Source: CAVPOO01 sp963707015
GTDB lineage: Bacteria > Pseudomonadota > Gammaproteobacteria > Thiohalobacterales > Thiohalobacteraceae
DNA: 64,000 nt
NCBI GenBank assembly: GCA_963707015.1
Contig: CAVPOO010000001.1
Span: 323,569 to 387,568, forward strand
Reading direction: 5' to 3'
Shown: piece by piece, positions 1 to 7,550 of the stretch
Layout of the letters: every line of letters begins with the position of its first letter
How positions within the stretch are numbered: position 1 is the stretch's first letter
Notes under the pieces: model-generated
The model's database searches: none
Seen by the model: the letters and a program-made list of their open reading frames with translations, nothing else
What the model was told of the DNA's origin: nothing
Position numbers and translations under genes: made by a program

Positions 1-515
1 TCACCCTCCTCGGCGCGCTTGCGCAGTTCTTCATAGCGTTCAGCGACCCGCGCCTCGCGTTCCTCAGCGCGCTTCAGCAGATTTTCTTCCCGTTTCGCTC
101 GATAAACATCCCAATCCTCCGCGCTCATCTCATAGCGACCCCTAGGTCCAACGCGCCGCACTGATGCCGGCTGATCAGCCTCAACCGCCTCCTCTGCAGG
201 TTGAGCCGCGGGCGCCGTTGTCGGGCTGGTTTCCTGGGCCGCAGGCTCTTCCTTCACGATAACGGCTGCCTCCGACACGGCCTCCTTTTCCGTTTCGACC
301 ACCGTCTCCGCTGCGACTTCCTGAACCACCGTGGGGCTGGTTTCCTGAACCGCAGGCTTCTGCTCCACGACAGCGGCTGCCGGAGGTATCGCCTCCTGCG
401 TCATCCCGACCACTGCCGCGTGCGCCTCCGGCAAAGCCATTTTCTGGCCAGACACCCCCGAAGCCGCAAAGAGGACCACCGAGGATACTGAAATCACTAG
501 GGAATGCTTCTTCAT
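1..515 (-). CDS. Secreted Ala/Glu/Val-rich protein, 3' end cut by the window
   Basis: An open frame runs without a stop from an ATG at 515 to the window edge (171 residues seen). AGAGGT sits about 7 nt before the ATG. Residues 1-23 form a signal peptide (MKKHSLVISVSSVVLFAASG). Residues 45-110 are low-complexity Ala/Val/Glu/Pro and hold two tandem copies of a unit ending in QETSPT. After residue 125 the chain becomes charged and helical (RAKREENLLKRAEEREARV), probably a coiled coil. I do not recognise the family. A periplasmic or envelope-associated role is inferred from the signal peptide only. Confidence 0.6.
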   Translation of the reverse strand, partial: MKKHSLVISVSSVVLFAASGVSGQKMALPEAHAAVVGMTQEAIPPAAAVVEQKPAVQETSPTVVQEVAAETVVETEKEAVSEAAVIVKEEPAAQETSPTTAPAAQPAEEAVEADQPASVRRVGPRGRYEMSAEDWDVYRAKREENLLKRAEEREARVAERYEELRKRAEEG

Positions 516-982
516 TGGTCTACCTCTTGTTGTTCTGTGTTATACCCCGCGACGGGATACACAACTAATGTTAGTCAAAAACCCGTGGTAAATGTACCTG
601 AGCACCCTGACGGGCCGGCGTTTTAGGATAGCACAGGATCGCGCTGAGCCTGGCGAACCGCCCCCCCGCTACTCGCCCTGCGACGCCCGTGCAGCCAGAG
701 TTTTTCTCGTCGTCATGCTGAGTTCCATGGGTGCACCGCCTTTCCCACTCTCAGGCAGGCTGACTGTGATATCCAAGATAGCCCAAGACTAGCCCCCGCA
801 AGCACCGGGGCTAGTCGAGGCCGTGCCGCTCTCTGCCCGTTACTCAGCCTGGCCGGCAGAGCCATTCATCCGGCATGCAGGACATGGGGCTTCTTGTTCG
901 GCGCTTCGTCTGAAAGGCGATTTGTTTCCATCGGATCAAACCAACACAATAGACGCTCTGACACTATGGCGAGGACCAAGGC
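516..982. other. Intergenic region with a perfect 10-bp hairpin
   Basis: No convincing gene. The only structure I see is a perfect inverted repeat, GACTAGCCCC at 787-796 and GGGGCTAGTC at 807-816, with a 10-nt loop. No T-run follows on either side, so it is not a classical terminator. It lies about 170 bp before moaB. No Moco-riboswitch core could be recognised by eye. Confidence 0.5.
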
Positions 983-1504
983 ATGCTGGAAAAGCGCACT
1001 TTTATCCCGCTCAAAATCGCTATTATGACCGTCTCGGATTCACGCAGCGAAGAGACCGACACGTCTGGCAAGACTCTCGTAGACCGGTTGCTTGCTGCGG
1101 GCCACGATCTGGCAGAAAAGTGCATTGTGCCCGACAACGTCTATCAGATCCGCGCCATTATCTCGCGGTGGGTAGCGGATTCCGGCATCCAGGTCGTGAT
1201 GACGACGGGCGGCACAGGCCTCACGGGACGCGACGGGACACCCGAGGCGGTGCGTGTGCTGCTCGACAAGGAGATCGAAGGGTTTGGTGAAGTATTTCGT
1301 ACCATCTCCTACGAGGAGATACAGACGTCGACAATCCAGTCCCGTGCGCTGGCTGGTGTCGCTAACGGCACCTATATCTTCTGCCTGCCGGGGTCACGAG
1401 GCGCCTGTAAGACCGCCTGGGACAGGCTCATTCAACACCAGCTCGACTATCGCACCAGCCCCTGCAATCTGGTCGAGCTGATGCCACGCCTAACGGAGAC
1501 CTAG
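983..1504 (+). CDS. moaB: Molybdenum cofactor biosynthesis protein MoaB
   Basis: 173 residues, usual length for MoaB/Mog-type proteins, which adenylylate molybdopterin before metal insertion or play a related cytoplasmic role. The N-terminus runs into KIAIMTVSDSR, the family's first strand. TTGGTGLTGRD (about residues 73-83) is the pterin/ATP-binding loop, SYEEI with TIQSRA follows, and LPGS is near residue 136. The start is chosen by GAGG about 8 nt before the ATG. It stands alone, without moaA/C/D/E nearby, and its last 15 bp overlap the convergent gene at 1490-1963. Confidence 0.93.
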   Translation: MLEKRTFIPLKIAIMTVSDSRSEETDTSGKTLVDRLLAAGHDLAEKCIVPDNVYQIRAIISRWVADSGIQVVMTTGGTGLTGRDGTPEAVRVLLDKEIEGFGEVFRTISYEEIQTSTIQSRALAGVANGTYIFCLPGSRGACKTAWDRLIQHQLDYRTSPCNLVELMPRLTET

Positions 1505-1963
1505 CAGTCTCTCGGACTGCTCACCCCGCAGATAAGGCGCCAGGCGGGCGGCACGCTGCCTGCCTGCTCCATGCACCGGCGAGGCCCCGCCACCCGACAT
1601 GAAGAACTGGTACGCGGCCAATACCACTTCCCGCGGCGCGTTCTGGGCCGCCCACTGATCCGCCTCGATTTCCATGCGCTCCGGCTTGATTCTGCGCAGC
1701 GGATGTCCCAGCACGATGTGCCCGTACTCGTGCCAGCGCGAAAACTGGCACAGGGCGCGTCCCGCCTGCGCACAGACAACGGGATTGAATACGATCACGG
1801 GCCCGCGCCCACGCACGACCTTCACCTCGGCAAAATCCTGCAAGTTGAAATCAGGGATCTCGGGGACCAGTTGCGGGAACTTCTTGGGGACCGGCAAGGC
1901 GATTTCACTCGAGAACAGGAGAAATCCAGTAGCCAGCGCCAGAAAGACATTCCTTTGCACCAT
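1490..1963 (-). CDS. Secreted small putative zinc metallopeptidase (HEYGH)
   Basis: 157 residues. Residues 1-23 look like a signal peptide. The chain carries HEYGH (about residues 78-82), an HExxH zinc-binding and catalytic motif, followed by EIEADQWAA, whose Glu/Asp are well placed for a third ligand as in gluzincin-type peptidases. The rest is not recognisable, so family and substrate are unknown. A periplasmic or outer-membrane protease-like role is inferred. It converges on moaB with a 15-bp overlap and follows the peptidase operon at 2079-5090 by about 115 bp on the same strand. Confidence 0.65.
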   Translation of the reverse strand: MVQRNVFLALATGFLLFSSEIALPVPKKFPQLVPEIPDFNLQDFAEVKVVRGRGPVIVFNPVVCAQAGRALCQFSRWHEYGHIVLGHPLRRIKPERMEIEADQWAAQNAPREVVLAAYQFFMSGGGASPVHGAGRQRAARLAPYLRGEQSERLLGLR

Positions 1964-2078
1964 CCGTCACCTCCGTTCACGCTACGATAACAATCAGGAT
2001 AATGTATATACCATACAATCAACTGATAACAGTTCCCAATCAAGCACTGTTGCGGTAGGCTGGTGGGCCGGCCACGGC

Positions 2079-2762
2079 TCATGCGCCTGCCCCATGGGGC
2101 ATGGCAAGCATCACCATCTCTACGATGGTGTCCACAGACAAACGATCCGTGTTAACAACCAGATCGTACGCCTCTGGCCTAGAGGTATCCCCGCCCAGAA
2201 AGTCGCGGACAAATGCTGCGCGTCGGCTGTTCACTTCGGTAACCCTGCGCCCGGCCTCCACCAGATCGATCCCCTTGCGCTTGGCGATGCGCCCCGCGCA
2301 CACATCGCGCGAGCCAACCACGCGAAGCCGGAATTGTTGCTGATCGCGAAGGATGAAATTAGCGCCTCGACCAAGAATTACCCCGCCGGTTTGAGAGATT
2401 GCAAGCACCACCTTCACCAGATAACCAAGATACGCGTCTCGGGACAGGCTCTTGCCGGTAACAAATGCACGCCACCAGTCGCCCTTGATGGCCTTGACGC
2501 GCTCATCGAGGCGTTCGACCAGTTCGACATCAACCTGCGCGCGCCTGGCGACCCCTTCGAGTATCTCGCGATCGCAGCAACGTACGCCAAGCCGCGCCGC
2601 CAGTGTCTCTGCCACCACTCTGCCCAACGACCCATAGGTGCGCGATACTGTTACCACAGGTGGATGAGGCGAGTGAGCCTGCTTTTTCGCCGCGGCTCCT
2701 CTTGCCGCTGCCAGCTCAACACCAATCAGCGCCTCGATCACTCTCTCGACATTGCACTTCAT
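2079..2762 (-). CDS. Cytidylate kinase-like family protein
   Basis: About 227 residues from the ATG at 2762. An upstream in-frame start would overlap the preceding gene, so this start is preferred, leaving a 13-bp gap. The fold is a P-loop kinase of the cytidylate-kinase-like family: VVTVSRTYGSLG replaces the canonical GxxGxGK loop, followed by LAARLGVRCCDREILE. GVILGRGANFIL and the basic LID-like RIAKRKGID come later. Members of this family often stand beside regulatory or CBS proteins and their substrate is mostly unproven. It is the last gene of a four-gene minus-strand operon behind the S8 peptidase. Confidence 0.75.
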   Translation of the reverse strand: MKCNVERVIEALIGVELAAARGAAAKKQAHSPHPPVVTVSRTYGSLGRVVAETLAARLGVRCCDREILEGVARRAQVDVELVERLDERVKAIKGDWWRAFVTGKSLSRDAYLGYLVKVVLAISQTGGVILGRGANFILRDQQQFRLRVVGSRDVCAGRIAKRKGIDLVEAGRRVTEVNSRRAAFVRDFLGGDTSRPEAYDLVVNTDRLSVDTIVEMVMLAMPHGAGA

Positions 2763-2775
2763 ACTTTGTAAGAGC

Positions 2776-4341
2776 CTACTTCGGCCCCGCCTTGGCCAAG
2801 TGCGCCCGTTTCCCGCCCCAGACTCGACGCAGAAACATATTGCCAATTGCAAACAGCATCATAAGGGGCAGACTCAGGCCAGGCTCCGAACGCTGTGTCA
2901 GCGTGCATCCCCCGCCGCCACCGTCCACACCACTACTACTGCTCGAGGCCAGCCCTTGTGCGGCCAGAGCGCTCTGTACGGCGGCATCGGCATCGACGAT
3001 CCCTGCCCCACACGTTGCGGTCGTGCAACTGCTGTCCGGGAAGGGCCGCGCAGTCGTCTGCAGTATGTCCGTAACCTGGGCCGGGGAAAGCTGATCGTTC
3101 GCCGAGAACAGAAGCGCGGCAACACCGCTCACATGCGCGGCGGCAATACTGGTCCCAGCAACAAAGGCGAAGGCATCTCCAGCCGGGCTGGCGATGGGAC
3201 TGGTTAGCCCGTCGTTGAACAGCGTAAGCACACCATCACCGAACTCACCCCCGGGGGCACTCACCTCAATTGCAGCGCCGACGTTGGTAAAAGAGGCCCG
3301 CCCGCCGCTGCGCGTGGTTGCCGCCACGGCAATCACATTGGCGCAGTTGGCTGGACTGGAATCGGCTACGTCACCCCCCTCATTTCCCGCTGCCGCAACG
3401 ACAACCGCACCTGCCGCAGTGACGGCATCGACTGCCGTCTGCTCGATCGCGCTGCACGGACCCGGCCCTCCAAAACTGAGATTAATGACTCTTGCCGGAT
3501 TTGGATTGGCAGGCACACCGGGAACCGCCAGCCCTGCAGCCCAGCGCATGGCGTCCACAATGTCCGAAGTAAAACCGCCACACTTGCCCAGGGCACGCGC
3601 CATGAGCAATCTCGAGCCGTGGTTCACGCCAGCAATACCCTGACTGTTATCCGTCGCCGCCCCGATTACCCCGGTAACCTGCGTTCCATGCCAGGAACTG
3701 TCTTCGGCCGGCTCGCCTGCACCACATTCATCCGCAGCGACTGCGTCACCCGGATCCGTCGGATCGGCATCACGCCCGTCACCGTCATTCGAAATCGCCA
3801 GGGCAGAGATAAAATCGTAGCCGGGCACCGTACGGGCCGAATCCAGATCACTGTGAGTGAGACTGCCCGAATCCACCAACCCGACGACAACGGTTGGCTG
3901 ACCACGCTCAGCATCCCAGGCGGCGGGCAGGCGCAAGCCTCCGGCACTTTCAAACAGGGCCCACTGGCGGAAATAGTCGCTGTCATTGGGAACGAACCAA
4001 GGCTGCTTCAGCCGATCCGGCTCTGCGCCTGCCACAGCGGGATCGCCAGCCAGTTGTTCAGCGATGGCGGCCGCCGCCGCTTCCGGCAGCCACACCGGCA
4101 ACTCCAGCACCTGCGCATTCCCTGCCATGACACGCAGCACCCGGAGCGCGATGCCGGCTCGCGCCTCCAGCCGTTCCAGGTCGCGGGCATCCAGCGCGCT
4201 TTCCGATGCCGCAGCTGAAGGGCCCTGAAGCGTCACTATGATCCGGTTGGTGTGGGATGACCCCGCCACAGCCGTTGCCACATCAAGCCAGCCGAGACCG
4301 ATCGCCACAACAAACCACAAGCCATTTCTAAGCCCGCGCAT
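2776..4341 (-). CDS. S8 family serine peptidase with GlyGly-CTERM-like sorting tail
   Basis: 521 residues: signal peptide (1-27), a short I9-like propeptide (about 33-110, starting IIVTLQGP), then a subtilisin catalytic domain. The triad is visible as Asp157 (GLVDSG), His218 (HGTQVTG) and Ser398 (GTSIAAAHVSG), with oxyanion Asn320 (AAGNEGG). After a serine-rich linker comes GGGGGC (about 474-479), a hydrophobic stretch (LPLMMLFAIGNMF) and an Arg/Lys cluster, the layout of GlyGly-CTERM/rhombosortase-type C-terminal signals. It is probably exported, cut and anchored at the outer surface. Its ATG directly follows the stop of the lipoprotein gene (TAGATG), implying translational coupling. Confidence 0.9.
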   Translation of the reverse strand: MRGLRNGLWFVVAIGLGWLDVATAVAGSSHTNRIIVTLQGPSAAASESALDARDLERLEARAGIALRVLRVMAGNAQVLELPVWLPEAAAAAIAEQLAGDPAVAGAEPDRLKQPWFVPNDSDYFRQWALFESAGGLRLPAAWDAERGQPTVVVGLVDSGSLTHSDLDSARTVPGYDFISALAISNDGDGRDADPTDPGDAVAADECGAGEPAEDSSWHGTQVTGVIGAATDNSQGIAGVNHGSRLLMARALGKCGGFTSDIVDAMRWAAGLAVPGVPANPNPARVINLSFGGPGPCSAIEQTAVDAVTAAGAVVVAAAGNEGGDVADSSPANCANVIAVAATTRSGGRASFTNVGAAIEVSAPGGEFGDGVLTLFNDGLTSPIASPAGDAFAFVAGTSIAAAHVSGVAALLFSANDQLSPAQVTDILQTTARPFPDSSCTTATCGAGIVDADAAVQSALAAQGLASSSSSGVDGGGGGCTLTQRSEPGLSLPLMMLFAIGNMFLRRVWGGKRAHLAKAGPK

Positions 4342-4731
4342 CTACGGATACCGGCTCTGTGGTTTGCGCATGCGGTCTGCTTCCACGCTCTGCACATCTG
4401 ACCGGCGTGTCAGTCTTGCCATAACGAGCAACAGTCCCGACTCATCCCCAGCACCCTCGACACAGAACAAATGGTGGTTTTCGAATAGCGTGCGCATAAA
4501 ATGAACGGGGGTTCCCGTCTCCTGACTGAACACTGCGTCCAGTTCCGTTGCTGCGGTATCCAGACCGGGTGCAGTGACTACGATAATCCTCTGGCCATCG
4601 CAATCGCTCCTCACCGGACTCGATGGGGTGCAAGCCACCCAAAGCGATGAAAACAACAGGCAGCGCAGAAAGGCATACGCGACTCGCTCAGTATTGCTGC
4701 TGGCTCGATAGCTCATCAGGGAGTGTGTCAC
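4342..4731 (-). CDS. Lipoprotein resembling a stand-alone I9 propeptide/inhibitor
   Basis: 129 residues from a GTG at 4731 (GTGA overlap with the gene before); an ATG at 4716 is an alternative. The hydrophobic leader ends in LWVAC, a plausible lipobox. The mature part (IIVVTAPGLDTAATELDAVF ... VQSVEADRM) has the strand-helix-strand pattern and the V-x-x-VE-x-D ending typical of subtilisin propeptides (inhibitor I9). This is judged by eye only. The direct coupling to the S8 peptidase gene supports a separate chaperone/inhibitor acting on that protease in the periplasm or at the membrane. A simple unknown lipoprotein remains possible. Confidence 0.6.
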   Translation of the reverse strand: MTHSLMSYRASSNTERVAYAFLRCLLFSSLWVACTPSSPVRSDCDGQRIIVVTAPGLDTAATELDAVFSQETGTPVHFMRTLFENHHLFCVEGAGDESGLLLVMARLTRRSDVQSVEADRMRKPQSRYP

Positions 4732-5090
4732 AAATCGGTCTTGGGCGTAGATTCGCCGGCGGAGGCCTTGTCCCTGACCTGAGGCTCGGAGGGTGGTCGC
4801 ATCGCCTTACGGCGTATCGCATAGCGGCGACGGGCGAATACACCGGAAATACCTGAACCCGCCATTGCCAGCAGCAGGCCGCCCAGGACCGACAGCAGCA
4901 GATAGTGCGCGCGCCAGATAAAGGCATAGGCTGCCGGCAGGTGACCGGCCTTCAACAGGCTGAAGGCAAACTGGAAGTTCGCAAGCATCTGATTGTCCCC
5001 GTCCTGGATTGCGTGGGGCAACGGTGGCTTATCCAGCCAGAACCAGACTATCCAACCGGCCAGGAAGACCAACACAGTGGCTCGGAACAT
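4728..5090 (-). CDS. Small two-TM membrane protein, first gene of the S8 peptidase operon
   Basis: 120 residues. One membrane segment is at about 3-19 (TVLVFLAGWIVWFWL), a second at about 62-86 (HYLLLSVLGGLLLAMAGSGI), and a basic, proline-rich cytoplasmic tail follows (RRRYAIRRKAMRPP). The family is not recognised. Its TGA overlaps the GTG start of the lipoprotein gene by 4 bp, so the two are translationally coupled and belong to the same transcript as the S8 peptidase and the kinase-like gene. Confidence 0.6.
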   Translation of the reverse strand: MFRATVLVFLAGWIVWFWLDKPPLPHAIQDGDNQMLANFQFAFSLLKAGHLPAAYAFIWRAHYLLLSVLGGLLLAMAGSGISGVFARRRYAIRRKAMRPPSEPQVRDKASAGESTPKTDL

Positions 5091-5254
5091 GTGCGTTCGG
5101 AATGGCGTGATAAAAGAGGAGCGCGATTTATAGCCGAATTACCTAAACTCCGCAAACCCGTGCAATTCGGCTGCTCACGTAAAACCTGCGACACGGGACG
5201 GCACGCGCGCGTTAAGTCTGACTAACTGGTATGCAATTTGCTTTACCTATCCGT

Positions 5255-5863
5255 ATGCGACATCATTTCAAAGCGCAGAGTCTGTCCACGGCCCCACTGG
5301 GTCGCCTCGGATGGCTCATCTGGTGTGCGACATTTATCGTCGGCTGCAGCAGCAACGAGCCGGAGCCGGGCGGGCCTCGAGCGACCGAGCCCCGGGGTAA
5401 CGTCAGTTTTGTGGCAGTACAACCCCCATTGCCGCCGGTCGAACGCCAGTGGCAGCCGCCGCACCCACAACCAAATCGGTACCCGTTCCCTCAGCAGAGC
5501 CCTTATCAGAATTTCCCTCGCTACCGTCCCGACAGCGGTCGTCAGTCCGAAAACCCCTGGGCCTCTCCGAATCAACGGAGTGGCTGGCCAGAGGGCGCTC
5601 CACCCACCTGGCAGGAATCAGGAAATCCATGGGGAACCCGGGCATACGGCACCGAGGCAGAGCGCTATCGTTACCGCCCACTCGACCGGAATGCGACGGA
5701 ACCCCAACAGCTATTTCCGGAATCCGCGTACCCCGGTCAGTATGCCGGCTCTCCACCGCCCGCGCCCGAGACCAGACAGACGCCCTGGCCGCAGCAAGGC
5801 GGCAACCGCTGGACCGATGGCCGCTATCCGAAATTCAGGCCCGCACCCTTTGCAGATCACTAG
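5255..5863 (+). CDS. Proline/tyrosine/glutamine-rich lipoprotein
   Basis: About 202 residues from the ATG at 5255; an in-frame ATG at 5231 adds 8 residues and neither has a clear ribosome site. A basic n-region and a hydrophobic core lead to FIVGCSS, a lipobox with Cys at about residue 31. The remainder is disordered and rich in Pro, Gln, Tyr, Arg and Trp, with no recognisable domain. The stop codon TAG (5861-5863) is part of the CTAG that is duplicated around the inserted element at 5864-6231, so the insertion leaves the protein intact. Function unknown; envelope location inferred. Confidence 0.5.
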   Translation: MRHHFKAQSLSTAPLGRLGWLIWCATFIVGCSSNEPEPGGPRATEPRGNVSFVAVQPPLPPVERQWQPPHPQPNRYPFPQQSPYQNFPRYRPDSGRQSENPWASPNQRSGWPEGAPPTWQESGNPWGTRAYGTEAERYRYRPLDRNATEPQQLFPESAYPGQYAGSPPPAPETRQTPWPQQGGNRWTDGRYPKFRPAPFADH

Positions 5864-6231
5864 CCCGCATTTCTCACCGGGCGGCGATAGAGCCACATAA
5901 TGCACTGAGGTAAGGAACAGACTGCCGATCAGGAAAAAGACAGTGTGTAAACAGGCCGTGCCTATCCCGGCCCTGGCTGGTCCTCGCGCGCCTGGCGCCC
6001 TGGCTCGCGGGCGCGCATGCGTAGGTGCGGAGACGGGGCGCAGCGGTCGCGCGGAGTATAGTGCGAAGCTGGCGCGCTTACGGCCACTCCCGCGACTGCC
6101 TACGGCCCCGTGTCGCGGCCGCGACTTGCGCTTCACTCAAGTGGTAGCTACGGCTACCACTTTCCCTCCAAAGCGGCGTCCAGACACACGAGTCCTGCGC
6201 CAGCATCCGGGATCCCGGTGAGAAATGCGGG
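5864..6231. mobile_element. Non-autonomous inverted-repeat element, copy A (368 bp)
   Basis: Bounded by perfect 18-bp terminal inverted repeats CCCGCATTTCTCACCGGG (5864-5881) and CCCGGTGAGAAATGCGGG (6214-6231), and flanked by CTAG on both sides (5860-5863, 6232-6235), a 4-bp target duplication. No transposase is encoded. Near the middle an AAGTGGTAGC/GCTACCACTT hairpin lies at 6139-6162. A second, inverted copy lies at 26694-27009 and matches over the outer 110-120 bp of one end, the central hairpin and the other end, but differs in the interior. This is the structure of a MITE or an internally deleted insertion sequence. Confidence 0.85.
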
Positions 6232-6235
6232 CTAG

Positions 6236-6396
6236 GAGTCTGTCGGTCTTAGGGGTTCGTAACGAGGCGGGCGGAAGGGTGAGCACAAAGCATTCCGCTT
6301 TCGAGGCGCATCGTAGGCCCTACGCAACGAGAAAGCGGGAAGCTTTGGGCCGCTCTCCCACCGCCGCAGCAGAATCAGCCTAAGTCCGACAGACTC
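6236..6396. mobile_element. Second inverted-repeat element (161 bp), abutting copy A
   Basis: Ends are GAGTCTGTCGGTCTTAGG (6236-6253) and CCTAAGTCCGACAGACTC (6379-6396), inverted repeats matching 17 of 18 positions. The inside is also partly self-complementary (CAAAGC.TTCCGCTTTC against GAAAGCGG.AAGCTTTG), so the whole unit could fold into one long hairpin. It is flanked by CTAG on the left and TTAG on the right, compatible with a 4-bp YTAR-type target. No coding potential. It appears once in this window. Confidence 0.7.
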
Positions 6397-6506
6397 TTAG
6401 ACGCTGAACCAGCCGGCGCCGTTCTGCCGGCGAACCCGAAACGCTGAACCGAAGCAGGATCACGCGACGACCCGGTTCCTGGGCCGGCTCCCGTCACCCG
6501 GCGAGA

Positions 6507-7073
6507 CTATTGCCCAAAGGATGGCGTCGATGTCTGGTACCCCGGTTGTCCGCGATAAACGGGTGCCTGCTGATACTGTGGCACCTGCTGACCGTATCCC
6601 GACGGCGCATAGGTCGGTTGTTCGACACGAGAAGGCGCTGACCGCACATTCGCCTCCTCCAGTTCCTTGATTCGCTTCTTGAGCTGCTCGATCTCCGCAG
6701 ACTCGGAACTCGATGACGGAGCGCTGTAAGCCGGGGCTTGATAAGCCGGCGCACCATAGCCGGGAACCCCGTATCCGGAGCCACCATAGCCAGGCCCACC
6801 ATAGCCGGGAACCCCATAGCCAGGCCCACCATAGCCGGGAACCCCATATCCAGGCCCACCATAGCCGGGAACCCCATACCCAGGCCCACCATAGCCGTAG
6901 CCGCCAGGTCCTCCATAATAATCGTCGGAACCCCTGTCTCTGCTACCCCCAAACCATTTGGAGGGATTCATCATATTCCCCATATCGAATGCCGAGGCGA
7001 CGCCGGCACTCGTCACCATCACTGCACTCAAAACGCCAATCACCAGTCGCTTCATAAGTTTTTCGTACGTCAT
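6507..7073 (-). CDS. Secreted Gly/Tyr/Pro-rich repeat protein, sulfur-globule-protein-like
   Basis: 188 residues. GGAAGGG lies 5-10 nt before the ATG at 7073; ATG 7055 is a second candidate. A signal peptide ends near ASA (about residue 28). The mature N-terminus, DMGNMMNPSKWFGG, and the following Gly/Tyr-rich region recall sulfur-globule envelope proteins of sulfur oxidisers. That is recognition by composition and short motif, not by alignment. Residues 58-105 are tandem 10-residue repeats GYGGPGYGVP, encoded by near-identical 30-bp DNA repeats (about 6775-6895). A short coiled coil (IEQLKKRIKELEE) and a Gln/Tyr/Pro tail follow. Other structural envelope proteins cannot be excluded. Confidence 0.65.
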   Translation of the reverse strand: MTYEKLMKRLVIGVLSAVMVTSAGVASAFDMGNMMNPSKWFGGSRDRGSDDYYGGPGGYGYGGPGYGVPGYGGPGYGVPGYGGPGYGVPGYGGPGYGGSGYGVPGYGAPAYQAPAYSAPSSSSESAEIEQLKKRIKELEEANVRSAPSRVEQPTYAPSGYGQQVPQYQQAPVYRGQPGYQTSTPSFGQ

Positions 7074-7550
7074 CTCACCCTTCCTCCAGCACTAACGCGC
7101 ACGTTCCAACTGCCGACAATCGGTCAGCCCGTTTATTCAGAATAGCGCATGAAAAGCCACGCCTTACCTCACTCTTCTAGCACTTATACTCCGAGCGGGT
7201 CAAATACTGAACTTCAGCACGCTTGAGGCGGACCCGGCGCCGGTTCAGGATAGCACGCTGGCCGTACCTGTAACGCTACGGGCCAAACGGGGAACCTGAA
7301 CGCGGATTTTGCCGGCAGCCAGCCAAATGACATGGTATTGTCCGTGGGGAGAATCGCCGGCACTGGACGACCCCTTGGTTTGCTGCCGAGCCGGTGCCCG
7401 CTCCAAGAGGGTCGGCTGGATCCAGCCATATCTCTGACTTTCCATGGAAATTTCATGACCCGCTCGGTATAGAGACAGGCACGATGGCGGCATCGGGAAG
7501 CTGAGCGCACAGTAGCCCGACTTCATCGGGCTGCACACGTGTGATTGTTC
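7074..7550. other. Intergenic region with a long-range inverted repeat
   Basis: No supported gene. CCGAGCGGGTCA at 7191-7202 is repeated in inverted form (TGACCCGCTCGG) at 7456-7467, enclosing about 250 bp. Both copies are preceded by TATA-like bases when read inward. This could be the remnant of a small element or chance; no target duplication is apparent. Confidence 0.35.

Noticed and set aside
1674..2771. 365-codon plus-strand open frame
   Set aside because: Antisense to the cytidylate-kinase-like gene; no motif and Arg/Ser/Cys-rich composition.
5943..6221. 92-codon frame inside element copy A
   Set aside because: No equivalent frame in copy B, whose interior differs; it has no ribosome site or motif.
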